Under the pieces are notes generated by a model, which did no database searches, was not told where the DNA came from, and saw nothing but the letters and a program-made list of their open reading frames with translations. From JAGOTP01 sp964582475 (GTDB lineage Bacteria > Patescibacteriota > Patescibacteriia > 2-12-FULL-60-25): a stretch of 64,000 bases of DNA. The stretch spans positions 434,001 through 498,000 of the forward strand of contig CAZOQS010000001.1 in assembly GCA_964582475.1 (NCBI GenBank), read 5' to 3'. Positions 1-8,913 of the stretch are shown here, piece by piece. Within the stretch, counting starts at the first letter, position 1; each line of letters starts with the position of its first letter. Both the position numbers and the translations under genes were made by a program.

Positions 1-760
1 CAACGCCAAACGGGGCTTCGTAGCAGAGAACGCTGGGTTTCACGTGCATTTTTTGAATCGCTCCTAGAAGCGTCACGATCGGTTGTGCGCCGCATTGCTG
101 AGCCTCCTTCAAGACGTCAGGGCTCAAGGCGATAATCGGCGCTGGGTTCACTTGAGCGATCGCTTGTTTCACCGCTTCTTCGAAGGCCGGGCCTTCTGTA
201 TTGATTCCTTGCTGAGAATATTGATTCGACCGGTGGGAAAGATCCGCCGCCGCAAAGAAAGCGATTCGACGCGTATCATCATGGATGACCTGCATCACTT
301 CTTGTCCAAACTTCGCATGCTCTTCGTTCGATAAGCCGGAAATGCTCAGTGGAACGATCTTCATTGCGGGAAGGTGACTGAGGAGAAATGAGAGAGAGAT
401 CGTCATGCCGTAATCCAGCTTCTCTTCACTCATGAGAGAGAAAGGGATAGCGGTCTCGCGCATGTGACGATGGAGTCGATCAATGAAGAGCGAATCGCCC
501 TTTGCTTGAACGGTCGTCCCATGATCGCCAAATTCCTTGAGGTTGCCCGTGTAGCTCGGGGCGATATTGCAGCTGAAGCCATCCGGGTAGTAGGCGGCGT
601 GCGAAGAGATCAGGACCAGCGTATCAGGCTTCGTCGCATACAAATGCTCCTCAAGCGTTCGATAGGCATCGAGCGTATGGGTCAGCGATTCACGATGCTC
701 CTTTCCAATGGTTGGAATGAGGAGCGGTGAATGGGGGGCGATAGCGGAGAACACGAGCAT
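1..760 (-). CDS. LigB-like (class III extradiol dioxygenase subunit B-like) protein, 3' end outside the window
   Basis: Reading the minus strand from the ATG at 758-760, the frame stays open to the window edge (253 codons), so the gene is cut at its 3' end. The product starts MLVFSAIAPHSPLLIPTIGK and later has LVLISSHAAYYPDGF, a pattern known from the LigB / AmmeMemoRadiSam-B-like superfamily, where the early His helps bind metal. No signal peptide or membrane segment is visible. It starts 9 bp after the stop of the secreted protein encoded upstream at 770-2266, so the two are probably co-transcribed. The family assignment is fairly sure. The substrate is unknown, and dioxygenase activity should not be assumed because many CPR members have no known reaction. 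Confidence 0.72.
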   Translation of the reverse strand, partial: MLVFSAIAPHSPLLIPTIGKEHRESLTHTLDAYRTLEEHLYATKPDTLVLISSHAAYYPDGFSCNIAPSYTGNLKEFGDHGTTVQAKGDSLFIDRLHRHMRETAIPFSLMSEEKLDYGMTISLSFLLSHLPAMKIVPLSISGLSNEEHAKFGQEVMQVIHDDTRRIAFFAAADLSHRSNQYSQQGINTEGPAFEEAVKQAIAQVNPAPIIALSPDVLKEAQQCGAQPIVTLLGAIQKMHVKPSVLCYEAPFGV

Positions 761-769
761 AGAAGGGGT

Positions 770-2266
770 TTAAAGCGAAGGAGAAATACTAGCTGCGGCG
801 AGTTCGGGGACCTCGATTGGAGCATGGGGCTGAAGGATCATTCCAATCGGGTAGGTTTCAAGCAAGCGGTCCGGTAATACGACGACGTTCTTCCACTGAT
901 ACCCAAGCTCTAGGAAGTCCGCTTCGCTCGTGATGGGTCGGCGTTGGCCATCTTCGACAACGTATACCGATGCAGACGTTTTTCCACGAATCAGTTCTCC
1001 ATTTTGCAGGCCGTAAGCAGTTCCTTCTTTGACAGCAGCTACCTGCTTCGCGGTCCAAGTCTTTGCTGGTCGTCCACGGAAGTACAGTGTCAGGAAAGAG
1101 ATGTCAGGAATGCGTTGGCGGACATTGTTTTCGATGTACCAGTAGACTTTCGAAGGATCCTTCACGAGCAAACCGGTTGGATAGGTGGTCGAAGTCGTGA
1201 TGTCGACTCCGTCCGTGTAGCCTTGTAAATCAGATGCTACAACCTCAATCAACTCATCCTCATTGAAGCCAAATTTCTCAAAGGCTTTTGGTTGGATGAG
1301 GCGTTTCGTTGTTCCCACGAGAAGATAGCGTTCGCCTTCAGCGAGCTGCACGAGCGAGTAGTTAGGGAAATTCACGGGCGAACCAAGACGATAGCTGCTC
1401 AGCCGACTATCATCGGTGACGACGATTTTGCTCGTATCGACCAAGGAGGCGGCGACAGCGCCGTTTTTAATCGGGCGTCGTTCACCATTTCGTAACAAGT
1501 ACAAATCGCCAGATGTTTTTCCACGCACAATTGTTCCTTCAGGGAAACGGAGGGCAAACCAACGCTGCCAAATTTTCCAGAGATTAAAATTGCCAGCAAT
1601 GTGAGGCGTGTAGCTATAGAGCATAGCCGTGGCATTGTTGACGGGTGTGACGCTTTTTCCACTAATCGTCACGGTCTTGCCTGGTGCTTGACCCGCAATC
1701 GTCGTGCCGCGTGAAAGAATCTGCATTAAATATTTTTCCCGATGCTGTTTCGCGGCCCATTCAATCTGGCTCGCGAAGCCACGGAATTCTTGAAGTCGAG
1801 GATCATTCATCGAGCAGTCATCACAGATCGCATAGCCCGTTGCCCAATCGAGTTGTTTTTGGCTCGGACTCGGATCGTCGACTAAGCTCTGTTCTTTTTG
1901 GAGGAGAGCGAGGAGGTAATGCGGATTGACTTGGTAGGTCGTGGAAACACGCCAAATAATTTCTGCAGCGGATCGTTCAACGCCATCGATATCGAGCGTG
2001 CGGTATTTTGCGAGACTTCCTGGGCGGGATTGGAGAAACGTTTGAACGTCATTTAAATCCAGACCGCCTAATCCAAAGATGTCTCGATCATCCAAGACAT
2101 AGTTCGGGTTAAAGGTGGGGTTCGCGTTACTTTCCCAGACATCCATCAGTTCTGGGGGTGTTTGGGCAAATAACGCAGCCGGGGAAGTATAGAAAAGGCT
2201 CTGAGCAACCAAAAACCCAGCGAGGAAGCGTTTTCCTGGCACAAAAGCGGCAAACAAAGATCGCAT
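770..2266 (-). CDS. Secreted protein with N-terminal lysozyme-like region and C-terminal repeats
   Basis: This 498-aa protein has an N-terminal signal-like segment (residues 1-35, hydrophobic core ending in ALFAQ). Residues about 60-235 (LLALLQKEQSLV, Cys pair in AICDDCS, HREKYL) resemble the helical cell-wall hydrolase-like domains of CPR secreted proteins, but I cannot assign a catalytic residue with confidence. The C-terminal half repeats a module of the form GTIVRG-K-S-YLLRNGERRPI at about residues 245, 365 and 420, a wall or S-layer-associated style of repeat. It diverges from the membrane operon starting at 2328, so 2267-2327 must hold both promoters. Export is a safe inference; peptidoglycan cleavage is only a suggestion. 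Confidence 0.6.
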   Translation of the reverse strand: MRSLFAAFVPGKRFLAGFLVAQSLFYTSPAALFAQTPPELMDVWESNANPTFNPNYVLDDRDIFGLGGLDLNDVQTFLQSRPGSLAKYRTLDIDGVERSAAEIIWRVSTTYQVNPHYLLALLQKEQSLVDDPSPSQKQLDWATGYAICDDCSMNDPRLQEFRGFASQIEWAAKQHREKYLMQILSRGTTIAGQAPGKTVTISGKSVTPVNNATAMLYSYTPHIAGNFNLWKIWQRWFALRFPEGTIVRGKTSGDLYLLRNGERRPIKNGAVAASLVDTSKIVVTDDSRLSSYRLGSPVNFPNYSLVQLAEGERYLLVGTTKRLIQPKAFEKFGFNEDELIEVVASDLQGYTDGVDITTSTTYPTGLLVKDPSKVYWYIENNVRQRIPDISFLTLYFRGRPAKTWTAKQVAAVKEGTAYGLQNGELIRGKTSASVYVVEDGQRRPITSEADFLELGYQWKNVVVLPDRLLETYPIGMILQPHAPIEVPELAAASISPSL

Positions 2267-2327
2267 GGCTAAAATGGTACCTCACCGTCCAGCCGCGTGC
2301 TAGCATAGACCAAGATTGACTGCTGCT

Positions 2328-3977
2328 ATGTCTCGTTACTCCTTTTTTGGATTGCCGCTAACGGTTGTGCTCCTCTGGGGAGCGTTGTTTGCGAGTTCAC
2401 TCGTGTTACCGAGCGTAAATACTGGGATATTCGCTTCGCCCGATGAGACGGCGGTGGCGGTTTCGCTGACGCGCATCGCGGAAACAGGGAGTGGAACGGT
2501 GAATGAATCGCTCGCACCCGCCTTCCCGTGGCTGCATCCTCGAAGTTATGTGGCGACCGGAGAAACGATCGCACCGGTTGGATTTCTCGGTTGGCCGTGG
2601 TGGTTGGCGCAGATCCATCGCGTGCTGCCGCTCGTTCCGCTCGTCTGGCTCGCGAGTCTGTTGGCTGCGTCGGGGGTGATCCCCTGGTATTTTTTGCTTC
2701 GGACCCGGTTTGGGGCAGCGGCGGCTTGGTGGGGGACGGTCCTCGCTTGGACCTTTCCGCCCGTTCTGTTGTACGTGAATCGTTCGTTCTTTAGTCACCT
2801 CCCGCAATATTCTGCAGCCTTGTGGGCACTCTTGGTGCTCGTCACCCTTTTGCGTACGCATCAACCAAGTACTCGACGTAAGGTGCTGATGCAGATCGGG
2901 GCAGGCATTCTTATAGGGATCTCCCTTTCGTTTCGTCCGGTTGAAGCGCTGTGGCTCTTGCCGTTGATCGGGCTCGTGTATGCCTCTTTCGGGACCATTG
3001 CCTGGCGGAAACAGGGGATGGTCTTGGTGGGAATGCTCCTTGGGTTGCTGCCACTCTTTATCGTCCAAGCCCAAACCTACGGAAGCTGGTTTCAAGTGGG
3101 TTATTGGGTGCAATCGAATACCGACCCAACCGCGGTCACGATTCCGCAACAGGTATCTACCGTTGCGCGACCTTGGTATTACGCATTTGCTCCCTACGGC
3201 CTTCATCCGAGAAATGTGCTGTGGAATGTTCAGTCCTTTTTCTTGAATTTTTTGTGGCCGTGGGTGGTGTCTTTTGGCCTTGGGGGAGTTGCATTAGCCG
3301 TCCTACAGCGACGAGCGAGTACCGGGCATTCGATTCGCCAGTTGTGCATGCAGGCAAAGCAAATCCTCTCCGCTCATGCGCCTGCTCTTCTGATCAGTAG
3401 CTTTGTTTTTGGCTGGCTGCTGCTTGTGTACGGGAGTGGGCTGTATACCGATCACGTGCGTTTTGGGGCCATCACCGTCGCGAATTCGTTTCTGCGCTAT
3501 ACGCTTCCGTTTGGATTTTTCTTTGCGTGGTGCATGGCCTCGGTCTATGCACGCGTGTCCATAAAGACACCGCGTCTTCGTCTGCTCTTCGTTGCAATTG
3601 CCCTGATCCTCGTTGGTCTAGGTGCCTACAGCGCTTTTACGCGCGATGAAGAAGGGATCCTCGCGACGCGTCGGGAGCTGATTCGGTACGCGACGATCCG
3701 TGAAGCAGCGCGAACCGCTTTTCAACCAACCGATGTGATTCTCTCCGAACGCTCAGATAAGATTTTTTTCCCTGTACTGCGTGCGATGAGTCCCATGCCG
3801 ACCTCCGAACAGATACGCGCCTTCGCTCGCGCGTCGACCTCAACCGGTCTTGGGCTCTTCAGTCGTCCGTTGTCGTTTAGTGACCGAGACGCCTGGCGGA
3901 AAATGGGGTACGATGTCCGTGAATTGCAGGCCTTCGATCGCGAGCGCTTGTACCGTTTGACCCCTTTCCTCCGATGA
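2328..3977 (+). CDS. Polytopic membrane protein, possibly glycosyltransferase-like
   Basis: The 549-aa product has roughly ten hydrophobic segments through most of its length and a short charged C-terminus. The layout, with an acidic residue in the first outer loop (FASPDETAVAV), recalls membrane glycosyltransferases of the GT39/GT83 type, but no diagnostic motif is clear, so this is only a suggestion. I chose the ATG at 2328 over the TTG at 2316; a TAGCAT -10-like box lies at 2301-2306. The stop overlaps the next start by 4 bp (ATGA at 3974-3977), so it is translationally coupled to the following anchored protein. Confidence 0.6.
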   Translation: MSRYSFFGLPLTVVLLWGALFASSLVLPSVNTGIFASPDETAVAVSLTRIAETGSGTVNESLAPAFPWLHPRSYVATGETIAPVGFLGWPWWLAQIHRVLPLVPLVWLASLLAASGVIPWYFLLRTRFGAAAAWWGTVLAWTFPPVLLYVNRSFFSHLPQYSAALWALLVLVTLLRTHQPSTRRKVLMQIGAGILIGISLSFRPVEALWLLPLIGLVYASFGTIAWRKQGMVLVGMLLGLLPLFIVQAQTYGSWFQVGYWVQSNTDPTAVTIPQQVSTVARPWYYAFAPYGLHPRNVLWNVQSFFLNFLWPWVVSFGLGGVALAVLQRRASTGHSIRQLCMQAKQILSAHAPALLISSFVFGWLLLVYGSGLYTDHVRFGAITVANSFLRYTLPFGFFFAWCMASVYARVSIKTPRLRLLFVAIALILVGLGAYSAFTRDEEGILATRRELIRYATIREAARTAFQPTDVILSERSDKIFFPVLRAMSPMPTSEQIRAFARASTSTGLGLFSRPLSFSDRDAWRKMGYDVRELQAFDRERLYRLTPFLR

Positions 3978-5437
3978 GTAAACGCCTCCCTCCTGTTCTT
4001 TTCGGTCTGCTCCTCGCGCCCTGGCTCGTTGCGTTCTTCGCTGTGTGCATTTTGGTGTTGAAACACATTCCCCCCAGCGGTGTCTGGCAGCACTCGCTGA
4101 TTTTGGATGGGACGTCTCCTTGGTTGGCAACATTTTTGCCTTCAGAGCGCGTAACACGTCCGTTTCAGCAAAGCGATGGAACGACGGTACAACGAATCTT
4201 AGCCGAACCTGTGTACGCCTCAGCGCGTGTGCCGATTGTGGCCGACTCAGCTGAGCTCGCGCTTGAAGCGAAAGTTACGCGGCAGCCTCTGATTGAGTTA
4301 GGGGGAAGCCAAGACTCGCTTGGTTCGACCGAGACCACACCTGTCTGGAGTGAGGTGCTGGCGCGTGGATGGCGACGGGTGGAGCACGAAACGCTGACGG
4401 GTTATGTCCGTGAAGGGCTGCCGGATGATCGTCTCTGGCTCGCGCCCCCTGAGCGCGTGCTGTTGTGGCATGCGTCCACCACGTTGCGCGAAGTCACGGA
4501 TCTCCCAAGTATCGAGCGCAGCGTCTCGTTATCGCTTCGTGGGTCGCATGATGTGTATTTTCAGCCGACGAGTGGGACGAATAAATTTATCGTACGCGTT
4601 CAAGACATGAATCGTGTCGCGACGGGGGGAAATTCGCTTGCTCTGCGTCTGTTGCTAGGTGATGAAGTCTTGTGGACAAATGTGTTGACGCTGCCCGCAC
4701 GAGCAAACGACGCGCCCAGTTCTGTCTTTGAGAAAACGATTCAATTCAATACGCTCAAGCCAGGAACGTATCGTCTGGCGATGTCGGCGGACGATGATAT
4801 TTTTTTACGAGGGATCACCACCAATGTCCGCCATTGGGTGATTGGCCCACGTTTGTATGTAGGGGATCAGACTGGTTACGCCACAACAACCTATCCGCTT
4901 CACGCCTGGACGAATTCGCAGCACATTACAGCCGAGACGCGACATCGCGAAGGATTACAGCCCGTACATTTTGGGAACGCGGTGGTGGATGTTGGTCAAA
5001 CACATTCGATTTACCGCTTGTCCCGTATTCCGAGTGAGCGGGCAGGAGATTTGGTGGTCGACGCTCCCCAGGGAGATATCCTGATCTTTGGCGATGGGTT
5101 TTTCGCTTTCGAACCCGAAGCGCTCTTCTTGCCAAAGCCTCGTCGCCTGACAGATCAATCGAATCCGGTGGAAGAGGGCATTGAGGTCATTCAAACCTCG
5201 TACAAGCCGCCACAGATCCTTCCAGATGGGTGGCTGCGTCTCTCTGCACAGGTTCCGCTTCTACAGGATATCGATCGGGTTCGTTGGACGTTGGGCTTGC
5301 CTGGAATCACGACGCGTCAGGGAGCGATTGATATCCGCCGCGCCGAAGTGACCTATCGTAGAAACGCCGCCGCCAGCTGGCGAGATTGGATTAAACTTGG
5401 TCGTCGTGAACTCGCCGCCGCTTGGCATCGTCTATGA
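3974..5437 (+). CDS. Membrane-anchored extracytoplasmic protein of unknown function
   Basis: I do not recognise this 487-aa protein. One hydrophobic segment at about residues 8-30 would anchor it, leaving about 450 residues outside. That part is rich in beta-type sequence (SLSLRGSHDVYF, LRLLLGDEVLW) and looks like a jelly-roll or sugar-binding fold, which is inference only. It is the middle gene of a three-gene operon with 4-bp overlaps at both ends: the polytopic protein before it and a small membrane protein after it. The arrangement suggests a complex acting on a surface polymer. Confidence 0.55.
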   Translation: MSKRLPPVLFGLLLAPWLVAFFAVCILVLKHIPPSGVWQHSLILDGTSPWLATFLPSERVTRPFQQSDGTTVQRILAEPVYASARVPIVADSAELALEAKVTRQPLIELGGSQDSLGSTETTPVWSEVLARGWRRVEHETLTGYVREGLPDDRLWLAPPERVLLWHASTTLREVTDLPSIERSVSLSLRGSHDVYFQPTSGTNKFIVRVQDMNRVATGGNSLALRLLLGDEVLWTNVLTLPARANDAPSSVFEKTIQFNTLKPGTYRLAMSADDDIFLRGITTNVRHWVIGPRLYVGDQTGYATTTYPLHAWTNSQHITAETRHREGLQPVHFGNAVVDVGQTHSIYRLSRIPSERAGDLVVDAPQGDILIFGDGFFAFEPEALFLPKPRRLTDQSNPVEEGIEVIQTSYKPPQILPDGWLRLSAQVPLLQDIDRVRWTLGLPGITTRQGAIDIRRAEVTYRRNAAASWRDWIKLGRRELAAAWHRL

Positions 5438-5814
5438 AGTCTTTTCTTCTATCCGTCTCACGCCAATGGATGTGGCATCTCTGCCATGCACTTGCGTTAC
5501 TCCTCGGCGTTCTCGTGATTTTTGAACGCTTAGTTCCAGGCGCGGTTTTGGGTCATGCGCCACTGTTTGTCGCTGTGCCGCTTTTGATTTTATGCATGAC
5601 CTTTCATCCAGCTGCTCGGAAACCGGCACGCTGGTGGCTGTTGATTGATCTCTGGGTGATTGCGGCGTTATGTGTTGGACGTATCTCGCTGCAGCTCGCT
5701 CCCGACGCTCCGCTCGCGTGGCTTGTGGGAGGGTTTGCGACCGCTCTGGTCTTCGCCTTCCTTTGGATTTTTTCTCACGACTTTGACCCTGATTCCTCGC
5801 GCGAGCTAGAGTAA
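5434..5814 (+). CDS. Small polytopic membrane protein
   Basis: The 126-aa product has three or four hydrophobic helices (LALLLGVLVIF, LFVAVPLLILCM, WWLLIDLWVIAAL, GGFATALVFAFLWIF) and an acidic C-terminus ending SSRELE. I know no family for it. The ATG at 5434 overlaps the previous stop in an ATGA arrangement, so I prefer it to the TTG at 5422. It ends 6 bp before the HIT-protein start, and all four genes may share one transcript. Confidence 0.55.
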   Translation: MKSFLLSVSRQWMWHLCHALALLLGVLVIFERLVPGAVLGHAPLFVAVPLLILCMTFHPAARKPARWWLLIDLWVIAALCVGRISLQLAPDAPLAWLVGGFATALVFAFLWIFSHDFDPDSSRELE

Positions 5815-5820
5815 AGATCT

Positions 5821-6252
5821 ATGTCTGATTCCTGCTTGTTCTGTCGGATTGTGGATGGGTCCGTTCCCGCAACCCGTGTCTATGAAGATGAGACGTCGAT
5901 CGCGTTTCTCGATCTCTATCCCGTGACACCGGGCCATCTTCTCGTTATCCCGCGCAAACATTCGATCGCGCTGCATGATGCGGAGCCAGAAACACTCGCG
6001 AACCTTCTCCCCTCGATTCAGCGTGTTGCGAGAGGTCTCTGTCACGCGCTTCAAGTCGAAGGCTTCAACCTCAAACAAAATAACGGCAGTGTTGCCGGTC
6101 AGGTTATTCCGCATTTACATTTTCATCTCATCCCACGTCGAACAGAGGACGGACTGAAACACTGGCCCTCGAGCGCATCCGATGCAGCCGATCAAGAGGT
6201 CTTAGCCGCCCGTATCGCCGCTTCTATCCACGCTACATCCCCGGAAGTTTAA
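5821..6252 (+). CDS. HIT family nucleotide hydrolase/transferase
   Basis: The 143-aa protein is a standard-length histidine-triad protein. The active site HLHFHLIP (H-x-H-x-H) is at about residues 99-106. The N-terminal CLFCRIVDG carries the Cys pair that often binds zinc in bacterial HIT proteins, and TPGHLLVIPRKH gives the strand and His expected of the fold. The family hydrolyses nucleoside phosphoramidates or adenylylated nucleotides in the cytosol; the exact substrate cannot be read from sequence. Its last 20 bp overlap the convergent PEGA-protein gene at 6233-7555, so no terminator fits between them. Confidence 0.9.
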   Translation: MSDSCLFCRIVDGSVPATRVYEDETSIAFLDLYPVTPGHLLVIPRKHSIALHDAEPETLANLLPSIQRVARGLCHALQVEGFNLKQNNGSVAGQVIPHLHFHLIPRRTEDGLKHWPSSASDAADQEVLAARIAASIHATSPEV

Positions 6253-7555
6253 AGATCCCTCGATCTTTCCCACGCGTTCCGACAACAAAGATGTCTGTTC
6301 CTTGAAGGGCGACATCGTATACCTCATCAAACACACCTAACTGAATCGGGCGTGGGTCCTGGCCGTTATCAAGTGTCAGCGCAAACACATTTTGCGCATC
6401 TGCTACGTAGAGTACGCCGCCGTCTTCGTTCCACACCGCATTTCGAATAGGGGTGCTTTGACGCCAAATGACGCGCACAGGCTTATCTGGGCTCCATAGG
6501 CTGATCTCATGTTCGTTCACAAACGCTGCGTGTGGGTTTTTTGTGTCAGGACTCCAGCGTGGATAGTCGCCTTCAGCGCGCATGGCGTCTGGCAGACCGC
6601 CTAAACGTAAACGAATGCCGAGCCAACGCGGGCCATCGGACAAGAACAGGTAAGGTCGATGCCATTCCGTAATCGACCAGAGCCCATTTGGGAGGGAAAA
6701 CAGTCGTCCCAAGAACGAGCTATCTGAGAGCAGTAACTGACCTGTTGTCGTAGTTGTGCGTAACTCGATCGAGCCGCTTTGCTCGAGAGTGTCGCTCGCG
6801 AGGACGGTCCGTTCAATCTTGCCGGTGTCGGCATCAACGGTCAGCGTACTTCGTCCGCTCACCCCGATGAGTTCCGTTCCTGACCAGTGGTAGCGTCCTT
6901 CGGGAAGGGCTTCGACCGTCGTGCGAGCACGGGCCGCTTTCACGAGCCAGCTGTTAGAAACATCCATCGACCCCCCTAAGAGGACCGCTTCTCCATCGGC
7001 TCGCCAGCGCAAGGGAAGTGTCGCGATCGAAGGAGAAGGGAGAGAGACGGGCACAAAGTTAGCGCTCTGGGTTGAGCTCCACCAAGCAAGTTGTGTCCCC
7101 GTGTCGGTTGCTTGAAAGGCGAGGAGTCGTTCTCGCGCAGGATCGTTCGCTAACCGGATATAGGATCCCGCAGAGACAAGGAGCGGCTCACCTTGTCGCC
7201 AAAGACGAATATGGTCGGTGAAGGCGACTCGTTCAGCGCGTACAAAAATATCCTGTTGCCAGGAACCATACTCAGGCTTGGTGACAAGGACGCTGTGCCA
7301 GCCGGGTGTGATCTGTTGAAACGTAACGGGTGTCTTCTCGCCTGTATCTCGCCCATCGATCACGACGCTCCCTCCGCTGGGCGTTGAATCGACGATCAGT
7401 GTTCCATTCCGTTCGACCGCCCCTTTCTTAAAATTATAGCGATACCCGGACGTGTAAAAGACGAGCAGCGGCGCCGTTATAAAAAAGATCACGACGTACA
7501 TCCAGGGGAGGATTCGTCGGATGAGAGGCGGTTTGTAGGAATGTGTGCTCGACAT
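6233..7555 (-). CDS. Membrane-anchored PEGA-domain protein with propeller-like C-terminus
   Basis: The 440-aa protein has a charged N-terminus and one transmembrane helix (WMYVVIFFITAPLLVFYTSGY). It is followed by a PEGA domain (GTLIVDSTPSGGSVVIDG, then the TPVTF strand and GWHSVLVTKPEY). The remaining 300 residues look like WD or six-bladed propeller repeats, with SPD, W and DG turns. PEGA domains are usually outside the membrane and are thought to bind surface carbohydrate or protein. I chose the ATG at 7555 over the GTG at 7576. It faces murA divergently across 95 bp and converges on the HIT gene. Confidence 0.75.
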   Translation of the reverse strand: MSSTHSYKPPLIRRILPWMYVVIFFITAPLLVFYTSGYRYNFKKGAVERNGTLIVDSTPSGGSVVIDGRDTGEKTPVTFQQITPGWHSVLVTKPEYGSWQQDIFVRAERVAFTDHIRLWRQGEPLLVSAGSYIRLANDPARERLLAFQATDTGTQLAWWSSTQSANFVPVSLPSPSIATLPLRWRADGEAVLLGGSMDVSNSWLVKAARARTTVEALPEGRYHWSGTELIGVSGRSTLTVDADTGKIERTVLASDTLEQSGSIELRTTTTTGQLLLSDSSFLGRLFSLPNGLWSITEWHRPYLFLSDGPRWLGIRLRLGGLPDAMRAEGDYPRWSPDTKNPHAAFVNEHEISLWSPDKPVRVIWRQSTPIRNAVWNEDGGVLYVADAQNVFALTLDNGQDPRPIQLGVFDEVYDVALQGTDIFVVGTRGKDRGIFKLPGM

Positions 7556-7630
7556 GTAATTGTCTAAACGATACACTCATCACGTTTCGGTCGACAAGCG
7601 ACAGGGCTTCGAGCAAGGGATTTATTCGCT

Positions 7631-7636
7631 TATATT
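7631..7636 (+). promoter_or_regulatory. Probable -10 box of murA, near-leaderless
   Basis: TATATT lies 14 bp before the murA ATG at 7651. A start site about 7 nt downstream would leave a leader of about 8 nt, and no Shine-Dalgarno is visible. The matching -35 (TTCGAG, 17 nt upstream) is weak. Confidence 0.45.
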
Positions 7637-7650
7637 GGTTCACTTTTGCT

Positions 7651-8913
7651 ATGGATTTGATCATTCAGGGGGGTCAGAAGTTAGAAGGGAAAATCGCCGT
7701 CAACGGCTCTAAAAACGCAGCAGGTCCGCTCATTGCCGCGTCCGTTCTCGTGAAAGGCAAGATGCAATTCGCGAACGTTCCACGTCTGACGGATGTGCTG
7801 AAGCTCTTGGAAATTTTAGAAGGGATGGGCGCCAAGATCGAATGGACGGGCGAGCATGCGCTCACGATCGATACCAAAGACATGGATCCTTCGAAGCTCG
7901 ACCGAAAGCGGATGAAGAGTATGCGCTATTCGATTCTGCTCTTAGGTCCGATGCTCGCGCGTTTCCGCAAAGTGGTCGTTCCAGAGCCAGGAGGCTGTAA
8001 CATTGGCAACCGTCCAATCGAGACGCACTTGTTTGCCCTCTCCTCATTGGGAGCAAAGAGTGAACGCGATAGTGACGGAACGCTCTATCTCGAAGCGGAG
8101 AAGTTGAAAGGTTCGTATGTGATTTTGCCAGAGTTCAGCGTGACCGCAACGGAGACGTTGATCATGGCGGCTGCGGTAGCGACGGGAACAACATCAATTC
8201 GCTTAGCGGCGGCTGAGCCACATGTGCAGGAGTTGTGTGAGTTCTTGAACCTGTGTGGAGCGAAGATCAGCGGTCTCGGAACACATGATCTCGAGATCCA
8301 AGGTGTGAAGACGCTGCATGCGCCAAAGACCGTCTGGTCGGTGATGCCGGATATGATCGAGATGGGGACGTTCGCCGCCGCAGCGGCTGTGACGCGGGGA
8401 ACGCTCGACATCGGTCCCGTCATCCCTTCGCACTTGGATGCGACACGTTCCTTACTTCGACGCATCGGGGTTCAGGAAGAAATTAAAAAGAACCGCTGGC
8501 ACGTGAAAGGAGTTGCACATATGAAGGCCTTCAAGTTGCAAGCGATGATTTTCCCAGGCTTTCCAACGGACTTGCAGGCGCTCTTCGGGCTGATTGCAAC
8601 GCAGTGTCACGGAACCAGCCTGATCCAAGAGCCACTCTACGAATCTCGTCTCGGATATCTAAACGAGCTGGCCAAGATGGGGGCGAACGTCGTGATCGCC
8701 GATCCACATCGTGCGGTCGTGAGCGGTCCAACCCCGCTTTACGGAACAGAAATTCGCAGCCTTGACCTGCGCGCAGGAGCAACCATGATTCTGGCAGGCT
8801 TGATTGCGGAAGGAGAAACAATTATCCACGATGCAGAAATAATCGCGCGCGGATACGAGAACCTAGATGAACGTTTGCGTGGTGTTGGAGCAGAGATTGG
8901 TCCTATTCTATGA
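7651..8913 (+). CDS. murA: UDP-N-acetylglucosamine 1-carboxyvinyltransferase
   Basis: This is MurA, which transfers enolpyruvate from PEP to UDP-GlcNAc in the first committed step of peptidoglycan synthesis. The 420-aa length is typical. N-terminal KLEGKIAVNGSKNAA matches the family substrate-binding lysine and Asn region. PGGCNIGNRP places the catalytic Cys at residue 116, so the enzyme is of the Cys type, which is normally fosfomycin-sensitive. The second half repeats the inside-out barrel (GFPTDLQALFGLIA, then LRAGATMILAGLIAEG). The start at 7651 fits a nearby -10; longer frames would run into the divergent gene. The stop overlaps ctpA by 4 bp, linking precursor synthesis to wall or periplasmic proteolysis. 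Confidence 0.96.
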   Translation: MDLIIQGGQKLEGKIAVNGSKNAAGPLIAASVLVKGKMQFANVPRLTDVLKLLEILEGMGAKIEWTGEHALTIDTKDMDPSKLDRKRMKSMRYSILLLGPMLARFRKVVVPEPGGCNIGNRPIETHLFALSSLGAKSERDSDGTLYLEAEKLKGSYVILPEFSVTATETLIMAAAVATGTTSIRLAAAEPHVQELCEFLNLCGAKISGLGTHDLEIQGVKTLHAPKTVWSVMPDMIEMGTFAAAAAVTRGTLDIGPVIPSHLDATRSLLRRIGVQEEIKKNRWHVKGVAHMKAFKLQAMIFPGFPTDLQALFGLIATQCHGTSLIQEPLYESRLGYLNELAKMGANVVIADPHRAVVSGPTPLYGTEIRSLDLRAGATMILAGLIAEGETIIHDAEIIARGYENLDERLRGVGAEIGPIL

